Source: Amycolatopsis sp. (GTDB lineage: Bacteria > Actinomycetota > Actinomycetes > Mycobacteriales > Pseudonocardiaceae). From it: a stretch of 63,861 nt of DNA. Of the stretch, positions 32,885 through 39,727 are shown in pieces; the first letter of the stretch is position 1; the number at the start of each line of letters is the position of its first letter. The notes below the pieces were generated by a model. The model was not told the DNA's origin. It was given only the letters and a program-made list of their open reading frames with translations, and did not search any database. A program made the position numbers and the translations under genes. The stretch spans positions 1-63,861 of the forward strand of contig NZ_JAODNM010000138.1 of assembly GCF_025464955.1 (NCBI RefSeq), written 5' to 3'.

Positions 32885-32913
32885 ATTGTATAGATTGTTG
32901 AACAATCGATCAA
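32885..32913 (-). promoter_or_regulatory. pcp promoter with palindromic operator in the spacer
   Basis: TTGATC (32908-32913), exactly 17 bp, TACAAT (32885-32890). The spacer is dominated by the perfect 15-bp palindrome GATTGTTCAACAATC (32893-32907), which has the GT...AC core seen in GntR-family operators. The divergent GntR gene starts at 32953, so autoregulation is likely. Confidence 0.8.
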
Positions 32914-32952
32914 CATCATGCCTCTGGGCATCTACACGGAGAGAGCCGCTCG

Positions 32953-33660
32953 ATGACCGACACGCGTGACATGACCACAGTGCTGGCCGACGAGCGTCGG
33001 CGACTGGCGCGTGTGGGCACCGCGGAGCGGGTGACCGAAATCCTGCGCGAGCAGATCACCGCCGGCCGGTTCGCGCCCGGCACACGCCTGTCCGAGGAGA
33101 AGATCGCCGACGCGCTCGGCGTGTCCCGAAACACGCTGCGTGAGGCGTTCCGATTGCTGGGACACGAGAAACTCGTCGTGCACGAGCTGAACCGTGGCGT
33201 CTTCGTCCGCGTGCTGACGGCGGAAGAGGTCAGCGATCTCTATCTGCTGCGCCAGATCGTGGAATGCTCGGCCCTTGTCCTCGCGGCGCGCAGCGGCACT
33301 CCAGATCTCACTCGGGTCGTCAACGCCGTCGAACAGGCCGAGACGGCCGCGGTGGAGAAGCGGTGGCACGAGGTGGCGACGCTCGACCTCCAGTTCCACC
33401 AGGAACTCGTGGCACTGGCGCACAGCCCACGACTGGACGACCTGATGCGCCGCCTGCTCGCCGAACTGCGCCTGGCCTTCCACATCATGTCCAGCTCCGG
33501 GCAGTTCCACGAACCGTACGTGCTGCGCAACCGCAATCTCGTGACGCTGCTCCAACATGGCAAGGCCGATGACGCGTCCCGGGAACTCCAGTCATACCTG
33601 AAGGACGCGCTGAGCCAGTTGCTCAGGGCGTTCACCGGCGGCGAAACCACCGCCGAGTAG
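32953..33660 (+). CDS. GntR-family (FCD type) regulator of pcp and peptide transport
   Basis: A 235-aa regulator with an N-terminal winged helix (RVTEILREQITAGRFAPGTRLSEEKIADALGVSRNTLREAFRLLGHEKLV) and an FCD domain with metal-ligand-like Asp/His positions (DLQFHQELVALAHS). It is divergent from pcp. The palindrome GATTGTTCAACAATC lies between the two genes, and the half-motif recurs at the transporter promoter. The likely effector is pyroglutamate or a pyroglutamyl peptide (inference). A strong hairpin follows the stop. Confidence 0.88.
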   Translation: MTDTRDMTTVLADERRRLARVGTAERVTEILREQITAGRFAPGTRLSEEKIADALGVSRNTLREAFRLLGHEKLVVHELNRGVFVRVLTAEEVSDLYLLRQIVECSALVLAARSGTPDLTRVVNAVEQAETAAVEKRWHEVATLDLQFHQELVALAHSPRLDDLMRRLLAELRLAFHIMSSSGQFHEPYVLRNRNLVTLLQHGKADDASRELQSYLKDALSQLLRAFTGGETTAE

Positions 33661-33679
33661 CTACGGACCGGCCGGCCCG

Positions 33680-33720
33680 CTCAAGGTCACCTTCGCGAAG
33701 CTCGCAAAGGTGACCTTGAG
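33680..33720 (+). terminator. Terminator after the GntR gene
   Basis: A perfect 14-bp stem CTCAAGGTCACCTT (33680-33693) / AAGGTGACCTTGAG (33707-33720). It lies immediately left of the mosaic scar. Confidence 0.85.
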
Positions 33721-33723
33721 GGG

Positions 33724-33768
33724 CGTTACTCAGTCGAGGACCGCGAGGACATCGATTTCCACCAGCAG
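33724..33768 (-). pseudogene. Copy of the ridA 3' end
   Basis: 45 bp matching 34574-34618 with one mismatch, in the same orientation: the ridA stop, its last codons and a few bases beyond the gene. It has no upstream coding part. It is the first tile of a mosaic running to 33963. Confidence 0.9.
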
Positions 33769-33881
33769 GCCGTCGAAGTCGAGCAGCACCTTCGGGATCG
33801 ACATCGAGGCGGCGGCGAGCACTTCGCCGCCGGCCCCACGGATCGGCGCCGCGATGCAGTGGATGTGCCCGCTTGCCGATC
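33764..33881 (-). pseudogene. Two joined fragments of the iclR gene
   Basis: Positions 33764-33865 match 35042-35143 (two mismatches). They are joined directly to 33866-33881, which match 35339-35354. About 195 bp of iclR sequence between the two source segments is missing. The fragments encode no open product. Confidence 0.88.
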
Positions 33882-33963
33882 GGCGAGATCGGCAAGGACT
33901 CGAACGTGCGCTACGCCCACCTCGGTGGCCAGCCCGCGATCAACGGCGACACCTCGGTCTTCT
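33881..33963 (+). pseudogene. Copy of the acdS 3' end (right copy of the direct repeat)
   Basis: 83 bp matching acdS positions 23743-23825 with three mismatches, in the same orientation. It stays in frame to YAHLGGQPAINGDTSVF, followed by TAG at 33963-33965, which lies over the stop of the convergent SDR pseudogene (33962-33964). Confidence 0.9.
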
Positions 33964-34569
33964 AGGCGATACCGCCGTTGCTGTGCAGCAGCTGGCCGTT
34001 GACCCAGCCGCCCTCGGGTGAGCACAGGAAAGTCACCAGGTTGGCGCAGTCCTGCGGGGTCCCGACGCGGCCGAGCGGGGTCGACGAGACGATGTCCGCA
34101 CGCAGGCCGTCGGTGATCCAGCCGGTGTCCGTGGGTCCCGGGTTCACGGCGTTGGACGTGACCCCGAGGCCGGCGAGCTCCTTGGCCGCGGCCTGGGTGA
34201 TCCGGTCCAGCGCGCCCTTGCTCGCGCCGTAGGGCAGGTTCCCGACGGTGTCATCACTCGTGATCGCGACGATCCGGCCCGTGCCGTGCTCGCCGCGGAA
34301 CCGCTGTGCGTACTCGCGGATCAGCAGCCAGGTCGCCCGCGCGTCGACGGCGAACCCAAGTCGGCTTCGATCGCGATCGAAGCCGACTTGGGTTCGGCCA
34401 GCCGCTTCGACAGGTCGTCCGCGGCGTTATCGTCGGAACCCCAAGGCATCCGGGCGTCATACGGCGTCCAGTGCGTGAAGGCGACATCCCAACCGGCACT
34501 CGCCAGCCCCTCGGCGACAGCGCTGCCGATCCCGATACGCCGGCCGACGCCGGTCACCAATGCGAGCAT
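33962..34569 (-). pseudogene. SDR-family oxidoreductase, internally deleted
   Basis: The N-terminal part (MLALVTGVGRRIGIGSAVAEG through IEADLGS, about 73 aa) is a normal short-chain dehydrogenase start with a Rossmann glycine motif. After a break at 34351-34396 the C-terminal part resumes in a different frame with FAVDARATWLLIREYA, the catalytic-region NLPYGASKGALDRI and an intact C-terminus. The remnant is 608 bp, not a multiple of three, and roughly 40-50 residues of a 250-aa SDR are missing. The break is a perfect 46-bp palindrome. It would have been the last gene of the kinase-iclR-ridA operon. Confidence 0.88.
34351..34396. repeat. Perfect 46-bp palindrome at the SDR deletion point
   Basis: Two 23-bp arms with no loop: CGAACCCAAGTCGGCTTCGA plus TCG, followed by its exact reverse complement. 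One arm reads as natural SDR coding (SASIAIEADLGS), while the other leads into the resumed C-terminal frame, so it looks like an inverted copy made when the deletion formed. Confidence 0.95.
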
Positions 34570-34579
34570 GTCCCGTTAC

Positions 34580-34957
34580 TCAGTCGAGGACCGCGAGGAC
34601 GTCGATTTCCACCAGCAGACCGGCGGGGAGTCCCACGTAGACGGTCGTGCGCGCGGGAAAGGGCTCCGCGAGCAACGTCTTGTAGACCTCGTTGAACTCC
34701 GCGAAGTGCGCGGTGTCGGTGAGGTACACCCGGACCATCACGACGTCGCCGAAGCTCGACCCGGCCGCCGCGAGCACGGCCTCGAGGTTCTTGAACGTCT
34801 GCTTGGTCTGCTCGGTCACCGTGTCGCCGATGACGGCGCCGGTGGTGTCGAAGGCGACCTGACCAGCGACCTGCAGGATGTTGCCCTTTCGCGACGCCTG
34901 CGCGAACGCGGCCACCGGCTTCGGCGCGTTCTCGGTGGTGATCGCGACCTTACCCAT
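34580..34957 (-). CDS. ridA: RidA-family enamine/imine deaminase
   Basis: A 125-aa RidA/YjgF protein. Such trimers hydrolyse reactive enamine and imine intermediates released by PLP dehydratases, which protects other PLP enzymes. The catalytic Arg lies in FPARTTVYVGLP near residue 105, with IDVLAVLD at the end. The ATG at 34957 shares a base with the iclR stop (TGATG). A role downstream of the D-amino-acid deaminase across the divergent promoter, or of ACC deaminase, fits its chemistry. Its 3' end is copied at 33724. Confidence 0.93.
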   Translation of the reverse strand: MGKVAITTENAPKPVAAFAQASRKGNILQVAGQVAFDTTGAVIGDTVTEQTKQTFKNLEAVLAAAGSSFGDVVMVRVYLTDTAHFAEFNEVYKTLLAEPFPARTTVYVGLPAGLLVEIDVLAVLD

Positions 34958-35718
34958 CACTGTCCCCTTTCGGTGTTCCGCGTCCATCCACTGTGGATGG
35001 ACGCTTCGTCGGCGGCCGCCACGAGCTCGGGGACGAGCGCGAGCAGGCCGTCGAAGTCGAGCAGCACCTTCGGGATCGACATCGAGGCGGCGGCGAGTAC
35101 TTCGCCGCCGGCCCCGCGGATCGGCGCCGCGATGCAGTGGATGAAGTCCTCGTGCTCGGCGTTGTCGACGGCGTAACCGCGCAACGCCACGTTGTCGAGC
35201 TCGGCGAGGAAATCGGCCGGGTTGGTGATCGTATTGCCGGTCAGCACGACATAGTCGAGCTTCTCGGCGATCTCGATCCGCCGCGCGACGGGCATCGCCG
35301 CGACGAGCACCTTGCCGACCGCGGTGCAGTGCAGCGGTGCCCGCTTGCCGATCCTCGAGTACATCCGGACCGAGTGATGGCCCTCATACTTGTCGATATA
35401 GACCACCTCGCCGTCCTCGTACGTGGCGAGGTGGATGGTGTGCCCGGTACGTGCGTTCAGTTCGGCGAGCGCCGGTTGCGAGCTGCGCCGGACGTCGCGG
35501 TCTTCCAGCGCCTGGTTGGCGAGGTCGAACAGGGCACTGCCCAGGCGGTAGTACCGGGTGCCCTCTCGCCGCACGAAATGGTGGGACTCCAAGGTGCGCA
35601 ACAGCCTCAGCACGGTCGACTTGTGCACGCCGACCGCTTCGGCCAGCTGGTCGAGCGTCTTGGCTTCCTTCGCCAGCTCGGACAACAGGGTCAGCGCACG
35701 GTCCAGGCTCTGGCTCAC
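34957..35718 (-). CDS. IclR-family transcriptional regulator
   Basis: A 253-aa regulator: an N-terminal winged helix (SLDRALTLLSELAKEAKTLDQLAEAVGVHKSTVLRLLRTLESHHFV) and a C-terminal effector domain (GKRAPLHCTAVGKVLVAA, then CIAAPIRGAGGEVLAAASMS). The GTG at 35718 overlaps the kinase stop (GTGA). It probably acts on the CGCAAC-rich operator between the kinase and the divergent D-amino-acid genes. Parts of its 3' half are duplicated in the mosaic at 33764-33881. Confidence 0.92.
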   Translation of the reverse strand: MSQSLDRALTLLSELAKEAKTLDQLAEAVGVHKSTVLRLLRTLESHHFVRREGTRYYRLGSALFDLANQALEDRDVRRSSQPALAELNARTGHTIHLATYEDGEVVYIDKYEGHHSVRMYSRIGKRAPLHCTAVGKVLVAAMPVARRIEIAEKLDYVVLTGNTITNPADFLAELDNVALRGYAVDNAEHEDFIHCIAAPIRGAGGEVLAAASMSIPKVLLDFDGLLALVPELVAAADEASIHSGWTRNTERGQ

Positions 35719-36695
35719 GCGAACACCACTCCTTCGTCGCTGAGCCGGGCGTTCGCCCAAACCTCGTCGTCGGCTTCGAGCAGCTTCGCCACGACGGCGG
35801 CGGGCAGCGGCTCCCCCACATCATCGTGGGTGCGCAGCGTGGCGGCTGCCTGAAGGTGTCCGCTGCGCAGCCGGGTGCGGGGATCGGTGCCGCGCAAGGT
35901 CGCCGCGAGGAAGCCCGCGGCGAAGGCGTCCCCGGCACCGACCGGCTCGACGACGTCGACCCGCATCGCCGGGACGAACACGGGAGCCGCGTCGCCCTCG
36001 ATCAGGGTGACCCCGCGCGCGCCCTGCTTGAGGACCAGCGTTTCGGGACCAGGCAAGAGTCGCCGCAGCTCGACGGGGTCGGCGGTGCCCCAGACCGCGA
36101 ACGCTTCGTCATCGCCGGCCAGCAGGATGTCGGACGCCCCGGCGAGTTCGGTGAGCACGGAAGGATCACGTTCGGTCCACAACCTCGGCCGGAAGTTCAG
36201 GTCGAACGAGACGCGGGTCCCGGCTCGCGGAAGCGCCAGCACGGCGCGAACCAGTGCGAGGCAGCTGTCGGACAGCGCCGGCGTGATCCCGCTGAGGTGG
36301 ATGACCCGGACACCGTCGAAATCGAGGCGGTCCAGCAGTTCGGGCCCCATGCCGGAGGCCGCGGACCCGGTCCGGTAGTAACGCACCGGACTGCCCTCAG
36401 CGCCGCTTTCCTTGATGTACAACCCGGTCGGCCTGCTCGGATCGACGGAGCACGAGCTCACGTCCACGCCCGTCGCGCCGACCTCGTTCAGCAGCGCGCG
36501 CCCGAACGGGTCGTCGCCGACGGCACTGACCCAGGCGCTCGGCACCCCGAGTGCGGGCAGATGGCAGGCCACGTTCGATTCGGCCCCACCGATCGTCCGC
36601 TTCCACATCCGCACCTCGTCCGGCGGCCCCGCTTCGGCCGGCACGAACAGAACCATCGATTCCCCGATGCAGAGCACCTCAGGTGCGCTCGACAC
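35715..36695 (-). CDS. PfkB-family sugar kinase (2-keto-3-deoxygluconate kinase-like)
   Basis: A 326-aa ribokinase-fold kinase with the N-terminal GGAESNVACHLPALG motif and the C-terminal PVGAGDAFAAGFLAA signature (catalytic Asp). The opening CIGESMVLFVP and the GLYIKE block resemble KdgK-type kinases. Such kinases recur in clusters with D-amino-acid deaminases and RidA, where the true substrate is unclear. The start is GTG at 36695. It heads the kinase-iclR-ridA-SDR operon. Confidence 0.88.
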   Translation of the reverse strand: MSSAPEVLCIGESMVLFVPAEAGPPDEVRMWKRTIGGAESNVACHLPALGVPSAWVSAVGDDPFGRALLNEVGATGVDVSSCSVDPSRPTGLYIKESGAEGSPVRYYRTGSAASGMGPELLDRLDFDGVRVIHLSGITPALSDSCLALVRAVLALPRAGTRVSFDLNFRPRLWTERDPSVLTELAGASDILLAGDDEAFAVWGTADPVELRRLLPGPETLVLKQGARGVTLIEGDAAPVFVPAMRVDVVEPVGAGDAFAAGFLAATLRGTDPRTRLRSGHLQAAATLRTHDDVGEPLPAAVVAKLLEADDEVWANARLSDEGVVFA

Positions 36696-36721
36696 TTAAC
36701 GTCTCCCAGCTGTTCGCCCCG

Positions 36722-36793
36722 TTGACCTCTCGCGGAACGGATGCTACACCTATGGCACCCACCAGGCGCAACGGTCGTTGCAACATACGCAAC
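36722..36793. promoter_or_regulatory. Divergent promoter region with IclR-type operator
   Basis: TTGACC (36722-36727), 17 bp, TACACC (36745-36750) drives the rightward operon. Downstream, CGCAAC (36767-36772), the palindrome GTTGCAAC (36777-36784) and a second CGCAAC (36788-36793) form a compact repeat array that would cover the early transcribed region. IclR binding is inferred from the neighbouring gene. Confidence 0.6.
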
Positions 36794-36805
36794 CAAGGCG
36801 AGACG

Positions 36806-38122
36806 ATGAACCATCAACAGGCGCAAACCGCTTGCCTCCTCGACACTGCCGCAGTGAACGAGTTACGAGAAGAGCTCATCGACTGGCATTTTCGCGCCTC
36901 CCCGGTGTCGTTCTCCGGACTGACCCTCGGCGAGGCGGCGGAGCGCCGCGTCAATCTCTTCGAAGAAGGCTTCTTCGGGCCGGTCGTCGTCCTCGACGAG
37001 CAAGCGCTCGAACACAACCTCGCTACGATGGCGGACTGGTGTGCTTCACGCGGAGTGCTCCTCGCGCCGCACGGCAAGACCACAATGTCTCCCCAGCTCT
37101 TCGCACGTCAGCTGGCACATGGCGCTTGGGGCATGACGGCAGCCAACGCCGGCCAGGTTCGCGTCTACCGCGCGTTCGGGGTCTCGCGGATCCTGCTCGC
37201 CAACCAGCTCGTCGACCCCGCCGGCCTGCGGTGGGTCGGCGCCGAGCTCGACCGCGACGCGGAGTTCGAGTTCAGCTGCTGGGTGGACTCGGTGGCCGGT
37301 GTCGAGCTGATGACCGCGGCGCTGGACGGTGTCCGGCGCAAGGTCGACGTCATCGTCGAGCTGGGCGCCGACGGCGGCCGGACCGGCGCAAGGGACACCG
37401 AGACCGCGCTCGCGGTCGCCGAAGCCGTCCACCAGAGTCCGGCGCTTCGCCTGATCGGCACCGGCGGCTACGAAGGCGCGCTGTCCCACGACACGGACGG
37501 CACCGCGCTGGCCAAGATCAAATCCTATGTGGATGACATCAAGGCCTTGACGATCCTGCTGGCGGACAAGGGTTTACTGGCCGACGCGGACCAGATCGTG
37601 GTCACCGCCGGCGGCAGCGCGTACTTCGACCAGGTCGCCGACTCGCTGACTTCCGGCTGGCCCGACGGCCTCGACATCCTGCCCGTACTCCGCAGCGGCG
37701 CGTACGTGACCCACGACGACGGCTTCTACCGCGAGATCTCCCCACTCGGCGCCCACCCGCGCCTCGGCGGCATCCCGCCGTTCCGGCCCGCCCTGCTGGC
37801 CTGGGCGCAGGTGACCTCCAAGCCCTCCCCCGAGCTGGCGCTGCTGACCCTCGGCAAGCGGGACGCGTCGTTCGACGAGGGGATGCCCGAGCCGCGACTG
37901 CACCGCCGCGCCGGATCGGCACCGGAACCGCTAACCGGGCACGAGGTCACCAAGCTCAACGACCAGCACGCGTTCCTCCGGCTTCCCGCCGGATCCGAAG
38001 TCGAGGTGGGCGACTGGATCGGGCTCGGGCTCTCCCACCCGTGCACGGTGTTCGACAAATGGTCCCTGCTCCCGGTGGTCGACGGCGAAACCGTTGTCGG
38101 CTTCATCCGGACCTACTTCTAG
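36806..38122 (+). CDS. D-amino-acid deaminase / D-threonine aldolase-like PLP protein
   Basis: A 438-aa PLP enzyme with an N-terminal alanine-racemase-type barrel and a C-terminal D-serine-dehydratase-like metal domain. The PLP Lys is in LAPHGKTTMSPQLFARQL near residue 93. The C-terminus has LRSGAYVTHDDGFYRE, LNDQHAFLRL and SHPCTVFDKW, carrying the His and Cys residues that bind zinc in D-serine dehydratases. Probable reaction: D-serine or D-threonine (or a related D-amino acid) to 2-oxo acid and ammonia. It starts 9 bp before the deacylase gene. Confidence 0.87.
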   Translation: MNHQQAQTACLLDTAAVNELREELIDWHFRASPVSFSGLTLGEAAERRVNLFEEGFFGPVVVLDEQALEHNLATMADWCASRGVLLAPHGKTTMSPQLFARQLAHGAWGMTAANAGQVRVYRAFGVSRILLANQLVDPAGLRWVGAELDRDAEFEFSCWVDSVAGVELMTAALDGVRRKVDVIVELGADGGRTGARDTETALAVAEAVHQSPALRLIGTGGYEGALSHDTDGTALAKIKSYVDDIKALTILLADKGLLADADQIVVTAGGSAYFDQVADSLTSGWPDGLDILPVLRSGAYVTHDDGFYREISPLGAHPRLGGIPPFRPALLAWAQVTSKPSPELALLTLGKRDASFDEGMPEPRLHRRAGSAPEPLTGHEVTKLNDQHAFLRLPAGSEVEVGDWIGLGLSHPCTVFDKWSLLPVVDGETVVGFIRTYF

Positions 38123-38131
38123 GGAGCCCGG

Positions 38132-39727
38132 ATGGATACCGTCTTCCGCGGCGCCCAGGTCGCCGACGGCACCGGGGACCCGGTCACGCGCCACGACGTC
38201 GGCGTGTCCGACGGCCGGATCGCCGCGATAACCGACGCCGGCACGCTCACCGGACGGCGGATCATCGACGCGGGCGACCTCGTGCTCGCGCCCGGGTTCA
38301 TCGACATGCACTCGCACTCCGACCTGCAGGTACTCGCGAATCCTGAGCACCTCGCGAAAGTGTCGCAAGGGGTGACGACCGAGGTCCTGGGGCAGGACGG
38401 GCTCTCCTACGCGCCGGTCGACGACACGACGTTGGCCGCGTTGCGCCAGCAGTTGACCGGCTGGAACGACGACCCGGCGGGCTTCGACTGGAACTGGCGG
38501 TCGGTCGGTGAGTACCTCGACCGGCTGGACGAGGGCATCGCGGTGAACGCGGCGTACCTGATCCCGCAGGGCAGCGTCCGCATGCTCGCGGTCGGCTGGA
38601 ATGACCGCCGCGCGAGCGACGCCGAGATGGCGAAGATGAAGGAGATCATCGCGACCGGGATGGCCGAGGGTGCGATGGGCATGTCCTCGGGCCTGACCTA
38701 CACCCCGGGCATGTACGCCGAAACGGCCGAACTCGTCGAGCTGTGCGAGGTCGTCGGCGCGCTCGGCGGGTTCTACAGCCCGCACCACCGCAGCTACGGC
38801 AAGGGCGCGCTGGAGGCGTTCGCGGAGATGATCGACGTCTCCAGCCAGTCGGGCTGCCCGCTGCACCTGGCCCACGCCACGATGAACTTCTCGGTGAACA
38901 AAGGGAAAGCGCCGCAGCTGCTGCACCTGCTCGACACCGCCCTGGCGAACGGCGGCGACATCACGTTGGACACCTACCCCTACCTTCCCGGCGCGACCTA
39001 CCTCTCGGCGCTGCTGCCGAGCTGGGCGACCGAAGGCGGCCTCGAACCGACGCTCGCCCGTCTGTCCGACGTGGACACTCGGGAGAAGATCCGCGTCGCG
39101 ATCGAGGAAACCGGCTCGGACGGCGCCCACGGCGTACCGATCGACTGGGACTGCATCGAGATCAACGGCGTCCGCGAGGCCCGCAACAACCACCTGGTGG
39201 GGTTCACCGTGGCCGTGTCGGCGCAGTCGGCGGGCACGACTCCGGCCGAGCTGTTCTTCGACACGCTGATCGCCGAACGACTCGGCACCTCGTGCCTGAT
39301 GCACGTGGGCCACGAAGAAAACGTCCAGGCGATCATGCGGCACCGCACGCACACCGGCGGCAGTGACGGGCTGCTCGTCGGCTCACGGCCGCATCCCCGC
39401 GCGTGGGGCACTTTCCCGCGTTACCTCGCGCGGTACGTGCGGGACCTCGGTGTGCTCGAACTGGCGGAGTGCGTGGCGCACCTGACCGGTCGCGCCGCCC
39501 GCCGGCTGCGCCTGACCGACCGCGGACTGGTCCGCGAGGGTTACGCCGCCGACCTCGTGCTGTTCGACCCCGAGTCCATTCAGGACACCGCCACCTTCGA
39601 CGACCCGCGCCAGCAGGCCGCCGGAATCCCCTATGTCTTCGTCAATGGCATCGCCGCGCTAGACGATGGTCGCCCTACCGGCGCGTTGGCCGGTCACTCA
39701 GTGAGAAACCCCAGGAGCAAGCGATGA
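38132..39727 (+). CDS. N-acyl-D-amino-acid deacylase
   Basis: A 531-aa amidohydrolase that frees D-amino acids from N-acyl forms. The metal site is visible: GFIDMHSHSDLQVL near residue 56, then LHLAHATMNF and MHVGHEENVQAI. The C-terminus (GYAADLVLFDPESIQDTATFDDPRQQAAGIPYVFVNG) is diagnostic of D-aminoacylases. It lies between the deaminase and the permease (ATGA overlap), so the three gene products form a pathway: import, deacylation, deamination. Confidence 0.93.
   Translation: MDTVFRGAQVADGTGDPVTRHDVGVSDGRIAAITDAGTLTGRRIIDAGDLVLAPGFIDMHSHSDLQVLANPEHLAKVSQGVTTEVLGQDGLSYAPVDDTTLAALRQQLTGWNDDPAGFDWNWRSVGEYLDRLDEGIAVNAAYLIPQGSVRMLAVGWNDRRASDAEMAKMKEIIATGMAEGAMGMSSGLTYTPGMYAETAELVELCEVVGALGGFYSPHHRSYGKGALEAFAEMIDVSSQSGCPLHLAHATMNFSVNKGKAPQLLHLLDTALANGGDITLDTYPYLPGATYLSALLPSWATEGGLEPTLARLSDVDTREKIRVAIEETGSDGAHGVPIDWDCIEINGVREARNNHLVGFTVAVSAQSAGTTPAELFFDTLIAERLGTSCLMHVGHEENVQAIMRHRTHTGGSDGLLVGSRPHPRAWGTFPRYLARYVRDLGVLELAECVAHLTGRAARRLRLTDRGLVREGYAADLVLFDPESIQDTATFDDPRQQAAGIPYVFVNGIAALDDGRPTGALAGHSVRNPRSKR

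Noticed and set aside
33632..34025. Short frames spanning the mosaic scar
   Set aside because: They cross the joints between gene fragments and do not preserve the source reading frames; they are remnants, not genes.
34286..35176. Plus-strand frame of 296 codons across the SDR pseudogene, ridA and iclR
   Set aside because: It is antisense to clear ridA and iclR genes and passes through the palindrome. No domain is recognisable.
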